Of a stretch of DNA of 64,000 bases, positions 37,119 to 45,312 are shown piece by piece. The stretch covers positions 248,001 through 312,000 of the forward strand of contig NZ_QOIN01000039.1 in NCBI RefSeq assembly GCF_003323715.1, read 5' to 3'. The DNA comes from Streptomyces diacarni (GTDB lineage Bacteria; Actinomycetota; Actinomycetes; Streptomycetales; Streptomycetaceae). Numbering within the stretch: position 1 is the first letter of the stretch; every line of letters begins with the position of its first letter. The notes beneath the pieces are model-generated. The model searched no databases, was not told where the DNA came from, and saw only the letters and a program-made list of their open reading frames with translations. Position numbers and translations under genes: made by a program.

Positions 37119-37488
37119 CGCCCGACACCTTAACCGTCGTCGAACCGGGCACCTTCGGCGCCTCGTTCGCCTCACCAGCCCTGTCCGTCCCGCCCGCGCC
37201 ACCGGTCATCCGCAGGGCCCGCTCCGGCGGTGCCCGCTCCCCCGCGCCTTCTCACCGGCTCGCGGACGTGGGGCTTCATGGGAGTCCAAGGGGACGGCCG
37301 CATTAGTCCATGGAGTCGCCGTAGAGAGCCGAGTAGAGAATTCCACGAGGGCGGACAGCCGAAGTCCGCACCGGTTCCCAGGGATTGTGCCGAGGGATCG
37401 CACCGACCAGGGGTCCGCCGGTTACGGAAAGCACGGTTTCCCTCTCCCCACAGAGGTCTCCCTCTCCCCCACAGAGAAGAGGAAGCAC
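37119..37488. other. Intergenic region upstream of two divergent genes
   Basis: Of these 370 bases, the 3' end (37441-37476) has a near-duplicate CCTCTCCCC(C)ACAGAG, 20 bases apart, immediately before the ribosome site of the secreted-protein gene. I see no other motif, RNA gene or ORF with coding character in this stretch. Confidence 0.4.
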
Positions 37489-38253
37489 ATGTCAGTAGTC
37501 GGGACGCTCCGCCGTTGTGCGCTACCCGCAGCGGCGGCTGCCGCATTGCTGATCGCGACGCCGCACGCGGCATCAGCGGACGTCGGAGGCGGCAACGTGT
37601 CGGTCGGCTGGTCGATCGACGACACGCCGTCCTCGGGGATGAGCAACATCACCTTCCCGCTCACCGTCAATCCGGCCACGGCCCACAAGGAAGGGATCTA
37701 CTTCGCCCAGCAGTACAGCTTCGCGGACGGCATGGGCTACACCGGTCTGCAACCGCGCGAGAACAACGGCTCGAACGAACGGCTGTCCGCCCGCTTCTCC
37801 ACCTTCACGGAAGGGGCGACCACCTCCGACCCGCTCTGCCACCAAGGAGCCGACGGCGGCCCCGGCGTCACCTGCGCGGTGGACTTCGACGCCGTGTACG
37901 GGCACCGCTACGACATCACGGTCGAGCGGACCGGCACCGACACCTGGAGCGGCACGGCGACGGACACGGTCACCGGCAAGGCCACCCACCTGGGGACGTA
38001 CACGCTGCCGGCCGGGAGCGGCGATCTCCAGGGTTCCCAGGGAGGCTTCGTGGAGTACTACCTCGGGATCCCCAGCTGCGCCCAGATGCCCAGATCGGAT
38101 GTGGTCTTCGGCCCACCGACGTCCACGGACGCCGGTGGGCTGAGCGGTACCTCCAGGGCGAACTACGAGTACAGCGACTGCGTCGGCGAGTCCGGCTACC
38201 GTGCCGAGAACGACGGCGCCGGTACGCATGTGACGCGCGGCTTCGTCTCCTGA
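37489..38253 (+). CDS. Secreted DUF3472-like protein
   Basis: A 254-residue exported protein. It has a Sec signal peptide, MSVVGTLRRCALPAAAAAALLIATPHAASA, with cleavage probably after AASA (residue 30). The mature part is beta-rich: GNVSVGWSIDDT, GIYFAQQYSFADGMGYTGLQ, ARFSTFTEGA and VYGHRYDITVERTGTDTWSGTATD. This order resembles DUF3472 (a lectin/concanavalin-like fold of unknown role). Four or more cysteines (CHQG, VTCAV, PSCAQ, SDCVG) may form disulfides outside the cell. ATG 37489 follows AAGAGGAAGCAC. A strong hairpin terminator lies 20 bases downstream. Function unknown. Confidence 0.72.
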   Translation: MSVVGTLRRCALPAAAAAALLIATPHAASADVGGGNVSVGWSIDDTPSSGMSNITFPLTVNPATAHKEGIYFAQQYSFADGMGYTGLQPRENNGSNERLSARFSTFTEGATTSDPLCHQGADGGPGVTCAVDFDAVYGHRYDITVERTGTDTWSGTATDTVTGKATHLGTYTLPAGSGDLQGSQGGFVEYYLGIPSCAQMPRSDVVFGPPTSTDAGGLSGTSRANYEYSDCVGESGYRAENDGAGTHVTRGFVS

Positions 38254-38272
38254 GCCGCGGGCTGTCCACCGA

Positions 38273-38300
38273 GCCGCCCGCCGCGCCTTGGGCGGGCGGC
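38273..38300 (+). terminator. Hairpin terminator after the secreted-protein gene
   Basis: GCCGCCCGCC (38273-38282) pairs perfectly with GGCGGGCGGC (38291-38300) around an 8-base loop. It lies 20 bases after the stop at 38253 and is followed by TTCGCGG. Confidence 0.75.
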
Positions 38301-38522
38301 TTCGCGGTTGCGGCGGCGGGTTCGGCCCGGTTCCGGTCCCGCTCCCGGCCGCCCTGCGCCGGCGTACATGGCCATGCGGGGCTTTTGCCCCCTCCGCCTG
38401 GTCGGCACGGAGCCGGCGACCACCGCGGTCAGCCCGTCCCTGGTGTGCGCGACGTGGAGGCCGACCGCGGGTGTCCGTCCGGTGCTGGCCGCCGACCGGT
38501 GGCGGGGCGGGGACGCGGTTGT

Positions 38523-38648
38523 TCAGACCGCGTCCCAGTTCGCCAGCAGCGCCGCTACGAGGGCGCAGACCGCGACGCCCAGGAGGAGGTACCGGGCCCA
38601 ACCCACCCAGCGAGGAACCGTTTCTTCGTACCACTCGACTTCTCTCAC
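38523..38648 (-). CDS. Small single-TM protein (41 aa) downstream of the tocopherol-cyclase gene
   Basis: A GTG-started 41-codon frame reads VREVEWYEETVPRWVG, then a hydrophobic run WARYLLLGVAVCALVAALLA, and ends NWDAV. The charged N-terminus, a single 20-residue transmembrane span and a short tail form a sensible membrane peptide. It lies 76 bases downstream of the cyclase on the same strand, so it may be the last gene of the prenylation operon. No good ribosome site is visible (only a weak GGAC), and the length is short, so the call is tentative. No known family recognised. Confidence 0.45.
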   Translation of the reverse strand: MREVEWYEETVPRWVGWARYLLLGVAVCALVAALLANWDAV

Positions 38649-38724
38649 GCCGCGTCCAACGACGCGCCGGACTCGCGGCAACGCGCGGCGCTGTCGCCGT
38701 TATGCGATTGTCATCCGATCCGCG

Positions 38725-39792
38725 TCACACGCCGCCTGTTTCCAGCCCGGCGAGGCGGGAGGTTCCGGCGTAGAGCAGGCGTCCGTCGCGGCGAACACGT
38801 ACGCGCAGTCGCCCTGAGAGGTGCTGGAGGGAGTGGCTGTAGCGGTACGGGTCGAGCAGCGGCACAGGCAGCCTGAGCGGCCGCTCGCCCTCGGCCGTGC
38901 CGGTCATCTCGACCTGGTAGCGCGGCGAGTGGCCGCGTACGTGCCAGCTGCCGTCCCCGACCGTGGCGCGCACCCACGCTCCGGGCGGGACCAGGCTCAC
39001 CGTCCGGCCGCCGATGGCGACGACGAGGCCGCCCACGGGCACGGTCAGCCTGCCGCGGCCCAACAGGCCGCCCGCGAAGGCGACACACAGGTCCTGGCGG
39101 TCGAAGCCGTGGGCCTGGCCCCACCACCAGGCGCGGGGAAAACCCCTCCCCCAGGACTTCTCCGCGTAGACCTGGCAGCCGGTCAGGTCCCAGGTGTGGT
39201 CGCGCAGCCGCACCGTCCCCTCCACCGCGGCACCGAACAGGTGGGGGTGCCAGTAGTGGTCGAGCCCCGGGAAGAGGGAGAAGACACCGCTGCCGTGCAG
39301 GAAGCGGCGCGGTGGCCAGGTGTGGAACGGGCGCAGCGCGCACCGGAGGTCCACCTCGTCACCGACGCGGGCCCGCAACCGGTCGTGGGTCAGCTCGAGC
39401 GCGGGGTGCGCCGCGATGCGGTAGGCGCTGGTGTCGGCCCCGGTTCCCTCGACGCTGGTCGAGCGCACCAAACTGCCGGGGTGTGCCGCGGCGACGACCG
39501 TGGTCCAGGGGCGCCGCGGGTGGTGGTTGACGCCGCAGGCCAGGAGCAGGACGCGGCCGTTGACCGGGTCCGTGAAGCGCCACAGGTACCCCTCCATGGG
39601 GGCCGGGTGCGCGGGCAGGGGATCGCCACGGGGCAGGTCGGCACCTGTGGCCCGCCAGCGGCGGCGCAGGCCCGCCCGCCGGCCGTGGCGGGGCCGCAGC
39701 TCGTCCTCCGGGACGTCGAGCCCGGGGGTGCCGAGCGGGGCGGGGAGCCCGGCCGCGCGGGGCGAGGCAGAGCGGCGGCGGGGCGCCCTCAT
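38725..39792 (-). CDS. Tocopherol cyclase family protein (VTE1-like)
   Basis: A 355-residue protein. The family hallmark is VYAEKSWGRGFPRAWWWGQ (residues 208-226), against VYAEKNWGHSFPSRWFW in the cyanobacterial enzyme. It also has MEGYLWRFTDP at 66-76 (against FFEGWYVRL), an FLHGSGVFSLFPGLDHYW block, and an ending AGTSRLAGLETGG that parallels GETDTAGLEVGG. Tocopherol cyclase closes the chromanol ring of prenylated benzoquinols. Residues 1-60 are Arg/Pro-rich and non-conserved, so a later start is possible, but ATG 39792 overlaps the polyprenyl synthase stop (ATGA). Clustering with HPPD, a UbiA prenyltransferase and a geranylgeranyl reductase makes a chromanol-forming role likely. Family members without such context exist and have unknown roles. 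Confidence 0.8.
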   Translation of the reverse strand: MRAPRRRSASPRAAGLPAPLGTPGLDVPEDELRPRHGRRAGLRRRWRATGADLPRGDPLPAHPAPMEGYLWRFTDPVNGRVLLLACGVNHHPRRPWTTVVAAAHPGSLVRSTSVEGTGADTSAYRIAAHPALELTHDRLRARVGDEVDLRCALRPFHTWPPRRFLHGSGVFSLFPGLDHYWHPHLFGAAVEGTVRLRDHTWDLTGCQVYAEKSWGRGFPRAWWWGQAHGFDRQDLCVAFAGGLLGRGRLTVPVGGLVVAIGGRTVSLVPPGAWVRATVGDGSWHVRGHSPRYQVEMTGTAEGERPLRLPVPLLDPYRYSHSLQHLSGRLRVRVRRDGRLLYAGTSRLAGLETGGV

Positions 39793-40859
39793 GTCCGCCG
39801 TGCCGTCACGTAGTGCGCGGTGGCGAGCAACTCCGTGCGGACGCGGGCGGGCATCGGCAGACCGGCGACCACGTCGACGGCCGCCCGCTGCCGGCGGCGT
39901 GCCTCCGCTTCGGTCGCGGCCCGGCCGCCCGCGGCCTCGATCAGCTCCAGAGCGGTGTGCAGCTCCTCGGTGGACAGCCGTCCACCGGAGCAGCCCCGCA
40001 GGAGGGCGTGCAGCCGGTCACCTGCCGTGGTGCCGGAGTTGAGCGCCGCGACGAGGGGCAGGGTTCTGCGGCCTTCGCGCAGGTCGGTGCCGACCGGCTT
40101 GCCGGTTGTGGACGGCTCGCCCCACAGGCCGAGGACGTCGTCGGCGCATTGGAAGGCCAGGCCGAGCCCGCGGCCGAACAGGGCGAACCGTGCCACCTCC
40201 CGCGGCCCGCCACCGGCCAGCAGCGCCCCGATAGCGGTGGCCGCGGCCAGCAGCGCGCCCGTCTTGGCGGACGCCGCACGGCGGTAGTCCGCGACGGTCA
40301 CGGCACCGGGGCCGCTCCAGGGGGCCCGGGCGAAGTCGTGGTCGTACGCCTGTCCGTGCAGCGTGGCGAGCATGGAACGGGTCAGCAGGGTGAGGGCCCA
40401 GCAGGACCGCTGGGTACGCGGCGCGGCCAGCGTGTCGGCGGCGAGCGCGAAAAGGCCGTCGCCGGCCAGCAGCGCCGCCCCCGTGCCGTACTGCTGCCAC
40501 AGTGCGGGCCGGCCCCGGCGGGTGGGGTCGCCGTCCATGATGTCGTCGTGGACGAGGGCGAAGTTGTGGACGAGTTCCACGGCGGCGGCCCCTGGGGTGG
40601 CCTGCTCGGCGGGCGCGCCCAGCGCCTCCGCCGCGAGGTAGGCCAGCGCCGGGCGGACGGCCTTGCCCGGCATGGCGAGGTCGGTCTCCTCCCCGTCGGG
40701 TCCCCACCACCCGAAGTGGTAGCCGCTCATCCGGGACAGCTGCCGCGGCAGTGTGCGCACGGCCGTGCGCAGCGTGGGCTCCAGCCGTGCGTGCGCCCGT
40801 CGGCAGACCGACACGGCGATCTCGTGAGCCCTCGCCGGGGGACTCACCGCTGTGCTCAT
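39789..40859 (-). CDS. Polyprenyl (geranylgeranyl) diphosphate synthase
   Basis: A 356-residue trans-isoprenyl diphosphate synthase. The first Asp-rich motif is DDIMD at residues 105-109 (FALVHDDIMDGD). The second begins at Asp240-Asp241 (FQCADDVLGLWGEPSTTGKPVGTDL), as in actinomycete GGPP synthases. GKAVRPALAYL and RRGRPALW are the substrate-binding Lys/Arg segments. Phe100, five residues before the first motif, is the position where an aromatic side chain limits products to about C15-C20, so GGPP is plausible. ATG 40859 (MSTAVSPPARAH) overlaps the prenyltransferase stop. It probably supplies the prenyl donor to the UbiA enzyme next to it. Confidence 0.88.
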   Translation of the reverse strand: MSTAVSPPARAHEIAVSVCRRAHARLEPTLRTAVRTLPRQLSRMSGYHFGWWGPDGEETDLAMPGKAVRPALAYLAAEALGAPAEQATPGAAAVELVHNFALVHDDIMDGDPTRRGRPALWQQYGTGAALLAGDGLFALAADTLAAPRTQRSCWALTLLTRSMLATLHGQAYDHDFARAPWSGPGAVTVADYRRAASAKTGALLAAATAIGALLAGGGPREVARFALFGRGLGLAFQCADDVLGLWGEPSTTGKPVGTDLREGRRTLPLVAALNSGTTAGDRLHALLRGCSGGRLSTEELHTALELIEAAGGRAATEAEARRRQRAAVDVVAGLPMPARVRTELLATAHYVTARRT

Positions 40860-42055
40860 CGCGCCTCGCGCCCCTCCCGTACGGGCTCCGCCGGCCAGGG
40901 GCTCGGTTTCGTGGACGCGTGAGTCTCCGGCGGCGCGGTCGCCGTGCCGCCCGTGTCCTCGTGGTGGGCGGGCCGCCGGGCCGCGGCAACGGCCCGGTAG
41001 AGCCACACGGTGAACAGCAGTGCGGTTCCGCCTGCGACGGCGTTCCACAGCGCGGGAGCCGGCTTTCCCGCCAGCAGCAGGTCGGCGAGGAGGGCGAGCA
41101 TGGTCGCGCAGGTGGTGAGCGGCAGTTGCATGGACGCCCAGAAGGTGACGTCGCCCGAGCGGCCTGTGTCGGACATCGCGTCGGTGCGCAGACCGCGCAC
41201 CACCAAGGCCGCGACCGGAGCGACCAGCAGCTGGGCGGCGGCCACCACCGCGGGCAGCACCTGGGTGAGGGCCAGGACGAGCACGCCCGCGTAGAGGACG
41301 GCCTGGCCCGCCGTGTAGACGTGGGTGACCCGGCGGGCACCGAGCAGGCCGGCCAGGGTGGCCTTGCCCACGAGGGCGTCACCCTCGATGTCCGCGAGGT
41401 TCATCACCAGGCAGCGCAGCACCTGGAGCGCCGCGACCAGCCCGGTGCACCACCCGAGCAGCGCGCCGGCTCCGCCGGGCTGCAGGACGGCGGCGAGAAG
41501 GGGCCCCATTCCGTACAGGACGGCCGCGCAGCTCGCCTCGCCCAGTGCGTGGTAGTTCAGCCGCAGGGGCGGCGCCGTGTAGAACCAGGCGAGCGCGGTC
41601 AGCGCGCCCGCGAGCAGCCGGGCGGGCAGGGTGGGCATCGCCAGGACGAGTGCCAGCGAGGTGAACAGCAGGACGAACGCGGCGCCGATGCTGGTGGCGG
41701 GGGTGAGCAGCCCGTCGACGAGGACGCGGCTGCCGCCCGTCCAGGCGGTCGGCCGCGGGTTGGCCCGGTCGGCCTCCAGGTCGAAGTACTCGTTGCAGAA
41801 GTGGGTCATCAGGTGCGTCGACCAGGCGAACGCCAGTGTCAACAGGTACCAGGCCAGTGAGAAGGCGCCGGTCGCGTGCACGGCGAGGGTCACGCCGAAG
41901 CCGGTCACCATCATCGACTGGAAGAGGAACTTGACCCTGGCGAGCCTGAGGAAGGCGGCGAACGACCCGGGGGCCGGCGAGGGGAGTGCCGGTGAGGCGG
42001 TTGCCTGTGAGGGGGTTGCCGGCAGCGGGCCGCTGCTGCCCGGCGCGTCGCTCAT
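40856..42055 (-). CDS. UbiA-family prenyltransferase (homogentisate/MenA-like)
   Basis: A 399-residue membrane protein with 8-9 hydrophobic helices. It carries both UbiA Asp motifs: N-x3-D-x3-D at Asn88/Asp92/Asp96 (CNEYFDLEADRANPR) and D-x3-D at Asp222/Asp226 (LADIEGDALVGKATLAG). These bind Mg-prenyl-diphosphate. FYTAPPLRLNYHALGE between them is typical of the MenA/homogentisate prenyltransferase branch. Given the HPPD gene in the divergent operon, the aromatic acceptor is probably homogentisate. That is inference; dihydroxynaphthoate is the alternative. The N-terminal 30 residues and the C-terminal 45 are Pro/Ala-rich tails. It overlaps both neighbours by 4 bases. Confidence 0.85.
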   Translation of the reverse strand: MSDAPGSSGPLPATPSQATASPALPSPAPGSFAAFLRLARVKFLFQSMMVTGFGVTLAVHATGAFSLAWYLLTLAFAWSTHLMTHFCNEYFDLEADRANPRPTAWTGGSRVLVDGLLTPATSIGAAFVLLFTSLALVLAMPTLPARLLAGALTALAWFYTAPPLRLNYHALGEASCAAVLYGMGPLLAAVLQPGGAGALLGWCTGLVAALQVLRCLVMNLADIEGDALVGKATLAGLLGARRVTHVYTAGQAVLYAGVLVLALTQVLPAVVAAAQLLVAPVAALVVRGLRTDAMSDTGRSGDVTFWASMQLPLTTCATMLALLADLLLAGKPAPALWNAVAGGTALLFTVWLYRAVAAARRPAHHEDTGGTATAPPETHASTKPSPWPAEPVREGREAR

Positions 42056-43209
42056 GCGCCCTGCTCGGCGACGGGCTCGGACTCGGACTCGGCCTCGGAC
42101 CGGGTGACGGGCTCGGTCCCGGGCTTGGTGGCGACGATGATGCCGTGGGGCGTCCACCCTGGTACCTCGACGCGTTCGATCGCGGTGAAGCCGGCCGCGC
42201 GCAGGCACTCCTCGTGCAGCCGCCACGGGTAGATCATGCCTCCCTCGGCCGGCAGGGAGGCGAAGTAGACGCTGTCCAGGGCCGCCACCACGGGGCCGTC
42301 GCCCTCGTCGTTCGACATCGAGTTGAAGAGGACGACGCGCCCGCCGGGGGCGAGGGCGTCGTGGGCCTTGCGCAGCAGCGCGGTGTTCTCCTCGGGCGTC
42401 CAGATGACCAGCTGGTGGGCGAACAGGACACAGTCCATCCCGCCGGGAAAGGCGTCGGCGAACATGTCGCACGGCTGTACCGAGACGCGCTCGCCCAGCC
42501 CCGCCTCGGAGATCTTCTTCTCCGTCATCGGGGCCGAGGAGGGGATCTCCAGGATGGTCACCTCGAGGTCGGGGTGGTGCGCGGCCAGGGCGAGCGCGTT
42601 GACGGCGTCGCCTCCGCCGCAGTCGAGGAGCCGGGTGGCGCCGCGGAGGTCGAGCGCTGCGACGAGGTGTGCGTTGGCCAGCTGGGACCAGGAGCGCATG
42701 TACCGGTAGAAGACCGTCTCCAGGCGGGGGTGGAGGCTGAAGCGGTGGTACAGGTCGGGGTGGTCCCCCGGGATGCGCCGCAGCCCGACGTTGGAGTTCT
42801 CGCGCAGGGAGGCGACGAAGTCCTCCTGTCCCGGGTAGACGATGTGCGCTTCGAAGGCGACGGTGTCCCGCAGCTTGCTCCAGTTGCCTTCCTCGGCCAG
42901 TGACTCGATCAGCGCCGCCGCCCGGTACCGTCCGTCCTCCTTGCGGGTGAGCCCCAGCGAGGTGCAGCCCAGCAGCAGGATGTCGGCGGCCCGCTCGGCC
43001 AGCCCCAGTTCGGTCCTGATCGCGGTGGCCTCCAGCGGCCCCCGCTCCATGAGCAGGTCCAGCAGCTTCAGCTCGCAGGCGGCGTTGAGGTACTGGAACG
43101 CCGCGTGCCCGAAGAGCAGGAGGGACAGCCGGTCCATGTCCAGCTCGGCGGGGCGCGCGGGGGCGGGGGCATCCGGCGTGTCCGACGGGACGGTCATCGC
43201 GGTGGTCAT
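42052..43209 (-). CDS. SAM-dependent methyltransferase, Methyltransf_2 (O-methyltransferase/BchU-like) family
   Basis: A 385-residue protein. The N-terminal dimerisation winged helix (FGHAAFQYLNAACELKLLDLL) precedes a class I SAM domain with motif I RLLDCGGGDAVNALAL (about residue 192), DLEVTILEIPSSA, and LLRKAHDALAPGGRVVLF. Members methylate O atoms of phenols or, as in BchU and some natural-product enzymes, carbon atoms. In this operon it may act on the quinol or chromanol ring or cap a phenol. The position is not predictable. The C-terminus is Glu/Ser-rich (SEAESESEPVAEQGA). It is the first gene of the minus-strand operon, reading away from the 31-bp dyad. Confidence 0.82.
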   Translation of the reverse strand: MTTAMTVPSDTPDAPAPARPAELDMDRLSLLLFGHAAFQYLNAACELKLLDLLMERGPLEATAIRTELGLAERAADILLLGCTSLGLTRKEDGRYRAAALIESLAEEGNWSKLRDTVAFEAHIVYPGQEDFVASLRENSNVGLRRIPGDHPDLYHRFSLHPRLETVFYRYMRSWSQLANAHLVAALDLRGATRLLDCGGGDAVNALALAAHHPDLEVTILEIPSSAPMTEKKISEAGLGERVSVQPCDMFADAFPGGMDCVLFAHQLVIWTPEENTALLRKAHDALAPGGRVVLFNSMSNDEGDGPVVAALDSVYFASLPAEGGMIYPWRLHEECLRAAGFTAIERVEVPGWTPHGIIVATKPGTEPVTRSEAESESEPVAEQGA

Positions 43210-43307
43210 GGTTCCCCTCTTGGCGTTCGTGGCTCGTCGACCGGAGCGAACGGTGTCGAAAGCGCGTTCGTGAGCGATCGGTGAAACGGCGTGAAAAGGT
43301 CAATAGG

Positions 43308-43338
43308 CACTATACGCACCTCTTAGGTACATATAGTG
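43308..43338. promoter_or_regulatory. 31-bp hyphenated dyad between the two tocochromanol operons
   Basis: CACTATA n3 ACCT n3 AGGT n3 TATAGTG is a symmetric element with eleven perfectly paired positions per half. It is centred at 43323, in the 162-base gap between the divergent methyltransferase (start 43209) and HPPD (start 43372) genes. It lies in the only clearly AT-rich patch of the area, and its TATA-containing arms could overlap -10 elements. The geometry suits a dimeric repressor (TetR, MarR or PadR type). No matching regulator gene is adjacent. Confidence 0.75.
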
Positions 43339-43371
43339 ATACCTCACATAGTCAACGCAGGGGACGCCACC

Positions 43372-44541
43372 ATGAAGCCGACGGCACTCGACACGACGGA
43401 AGCCGCAGCGGACGCCCCGGCCGCAGGTGCCCAGGGCGAGGCCCGCCCGTGGGACGTCGCCGGAATCGACCACATCAGGCTGTGCGTGGGCAACGCCCGC
43501 CAGGCCGCCCACTTCTACGTCTCGGCCCTCGGCATGGAGATCACCGCGTGCCGGCGCCCCGAGAACTCACCCCAGGGACACGCCGAGTACGTGCTCACCT
43601 CGGGCGGCGTCCGCTTCGTGGTGACAGGCGGCGGGGAACCCGACAGCCCCGCCACCCGGTGGGCGGCGCTGCACGGCGACGGGGTCAGCGACATCGCTCT
43701 CCAGGTCGCCAACCTGGACGAGGGGCTCGCCTACGCCACGCGCGCCGGCGCGCGGGTGCTCCAGGAACCGGCGACGGCCCAGGACGAGTACGGTGCGGTG
43801 CGCACGGCGGCCATCGCCACCTACGGCGAGCTGCGGCACACCCTGGTCGAGCGCCGTTCCTACCGCGGCCCCTTCCTGCCCGGCTTCGAGGCCCCCTCCC
43901 CCGGCTGCCCCCGCCCCTCGGGCCCGCGCCTCTTCCACCGCGTCGACCACCTCGTCGGCTGTGTCGAACTCGGCCTGCTGGAGGAGTGGGTCGACTTCTA
44001 CCGCCGCACCATGGACTTCTCCACCATGGCCGAGTTCGTCGAGGACGACATCGCCACCGCGTACTCGGCCCTGATGAGCAAGGTCGTCACCGACGGCTCG
44101 CAGAAGGTCAAGCTCCCGCTCAACGAACCGGCACCCGGCCGGCGCCGCTCCCAGATCGACGAGTACCTCACCTACCACCGGGGGCCTGGCACCCAGCACA
44201 TCGCCCTGGAGACCGAGGACATCCTCGCCGCGACGGACGCGCTGCGCGCCGCCGGCGTCGACTTCCTGCCCACTCCCCGCGCCTACTACGACGATCCCGT
44301 GCTGCGCTCACGGATCGGCTCCGTACGCGTCGACATCGACGAGCTGCGCTCCCGCGGCATCCTGGTGGACCGGGACGAGGACGGCTACCTGCTGCAGATC
44401 TTCACCCGCCCTCTGGTGGACCGTCCGACCTTCTTCATCGAGCTGATCGAACGCCACGGCAGCCAGGGCTTCGGCAAGGGCAACTTCAAGGCGCTCTTCG
44501 AGGCCGTCGAGCGGGAGCAGCAGCTCCGCGGAAACCTCTGA
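43372..44541 (+). CDS. hppD: 4-hydroxyphenylpyruvate dioxygenase (HPPD)
   Basis: A 389-residue two-domain dioxygenase with Fe(II) ligands His193 (RVDHLVG), His276 (GTQHIALE) and Glu357 (FFIELIER). Also present are KLPLNEPA, the IDEYLTYHRGPG loop and the C-terminal GFGKGNFKALFEAVEREQ gate helix. The last is diagnostic of HPPD rather than hydroxymandelate synthase. It converts 4-hydroxyphenylpyruvate to homogentisate. No homogentisate 1,2-dioxygenase, maleylacetoacetate isomerase or fumarylacetoacetase lies nearby, so this copy appears to feed biosynthesis rather than tyrosine breakdown. ATG 43372 (MKPTALDTTE) follows CAGGGGAC. First gene of the plus-strand operon. Confidence 0.93.
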   Translation: MKPTALDTTEAAADAPAAGAQGEARPWDVAGIDHIRLCVGNARQAAHFYVSALGMEITACRRPENSPQGHAEYVLTSGGVRFVVTGGGEPDSPATRWAALHGDGVSDIALQVANLDEGLAYATRAGARVLQEPATAQDEYGAVRTAAIATYGELRHTLVERRSYRGPFLPGFEAPSPGCPRPSGPRLFHRVDHLVGCVELGLLEEWVDFYRRTMDFSTMAEFVEDDIATAYSALMSKVVTDGSQKVKLPLNEPAPGRRRSQIDEYLTYHRGPGTQHIALETEDILAATDALRAAGVDFLPTPRAYYDDPVLRSRIGSVRVDIDELRSRGILVDRDEDGYLLQIFTRPLVDRPTFFIELIERHGSQGFGKGNFKALFEAVEREQQLRGNL

Positions 44542-44577
44542 CACCCCACTTCGCACACCGTTTCCCCAGGAGCAGCG

Positions 44578-45312
44578 ATGCCGAGGGCGACTCTCGCCAA
44601 GCAACCCGACGCCGTGTCCGCGATGTTCGACCAGGCGGCGCGGCGCTACGACCTGACCAACACCCTGCTGTCCGCCGGCGCGGACAGGACATGGCGGGCC
44701 CGTACCCGCGAGGCGCTGGGCCTGCGGCCCGGGGAGCGCTGCCTGGACGTCGCCTGCGGCACGGGCGTCTCCACCGAAACCCTCGCCCGCTCGGGTGCCG
44801 CCGTCGTCGGGATCGACCGCTCGCCCGGGATGGTCGGCCGCGGCGCCCACCGGCCCGTCACGCTCCGCGTGGGGGACGCGCTCTCCCTCCCCTTCGAGGA
44901 CGCCGCGTTCGACGCGGCGACCATCATGTTCGGGCTGCGCAACGTCGTGGACCCCACAACCGCCCTCCGCGAGATGGCCCGGGTGGTGCGGCCCGGCGGG
45001 CGGCTCGTGGTCTGCGAGTTCAGCCATCCGGTCCGGGAGCCGTTCCGCACCGTGTACCTGCGGTACCTGATGGGGGGTCTGCCGCGGATCGCCCGCCGGG
45101 TCTCCAGCAACCCGGACGCCTACACCTACCTCGCCGACACCATCCGCGCCTGGTACGACCAGCCCGCTCTCGCGGCGGTGATCGCCGGCAGCGGCTGGTC
45201 CCGCGTCTCGTGGCGCAACCTCACCGGCGGCATCGTCGCCCTGCACCGCGCGGTCCGCCTCGCCTGCGCCGCACCCGGCACCGCGCCGCTGCCCCAGGTG
45301 GCCCGCGCGTGA
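44578..45312 (+). CDS. UbiE/MenG-type C-methyltransferase
   Basis: A 244-residue class I SAM methyltransferase. It has [41 protein letters not shown] (motif I), [26 protein letters not shown] and [32 protein letters not shown], which is the UbiE/MenG pattern. UbiE enzymes C-methylate prenylated benzo- and naphthoquinols. Here the likely acceptor is a 2-methyl-6-prenylbenzoquinol-type intermediate, analogous to VTE3, but a second menaquinone methyltransferase cannot be ruled out. It lies 36 bases after HPPD with an AGGAGCAG ribosome site, and its stop overlaps the start of the reductase. Confidence 0.86.
   Translation: MPRATLAKQPDAVSAMFDQAARRYDLTNTLLSAGADRTWRARTREALGLRPGERCLDVACGTGVSTETLARSGAAVVGIDRSPGMVGRGAHRPVTLRVGDALSLPFEDAAFDAATIMFGLRNVVDPTTALREMARVVRPGGRLVVCEFSHPVREPFRTVYLRYLMGGLPRIARRVSSNPDAYTYLADTIRAWYDQPALAAVIAGSGWSRVSWRNLTGGIVALHRAVRLACAAPGTAPLPQVARA

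Noticed and set aside
37441..37476. Near-duplicate CCTCTCCCC(C)ACAGAG before the secreted-protein gene
   Set aside because: Short and low in complexity. A small tandem duplication in a leader is the simplest reading, and no regulatory meaning can be supported.
43372..44541. Hydroxymandelate synthase as an alternative to HPPD
   Set aside because: The C-terminal GFGKGNFKALFEAVEREQ helix and the 389-residue length are typical of HPPD. No glycopeptide biosynthesis genes are nearby.
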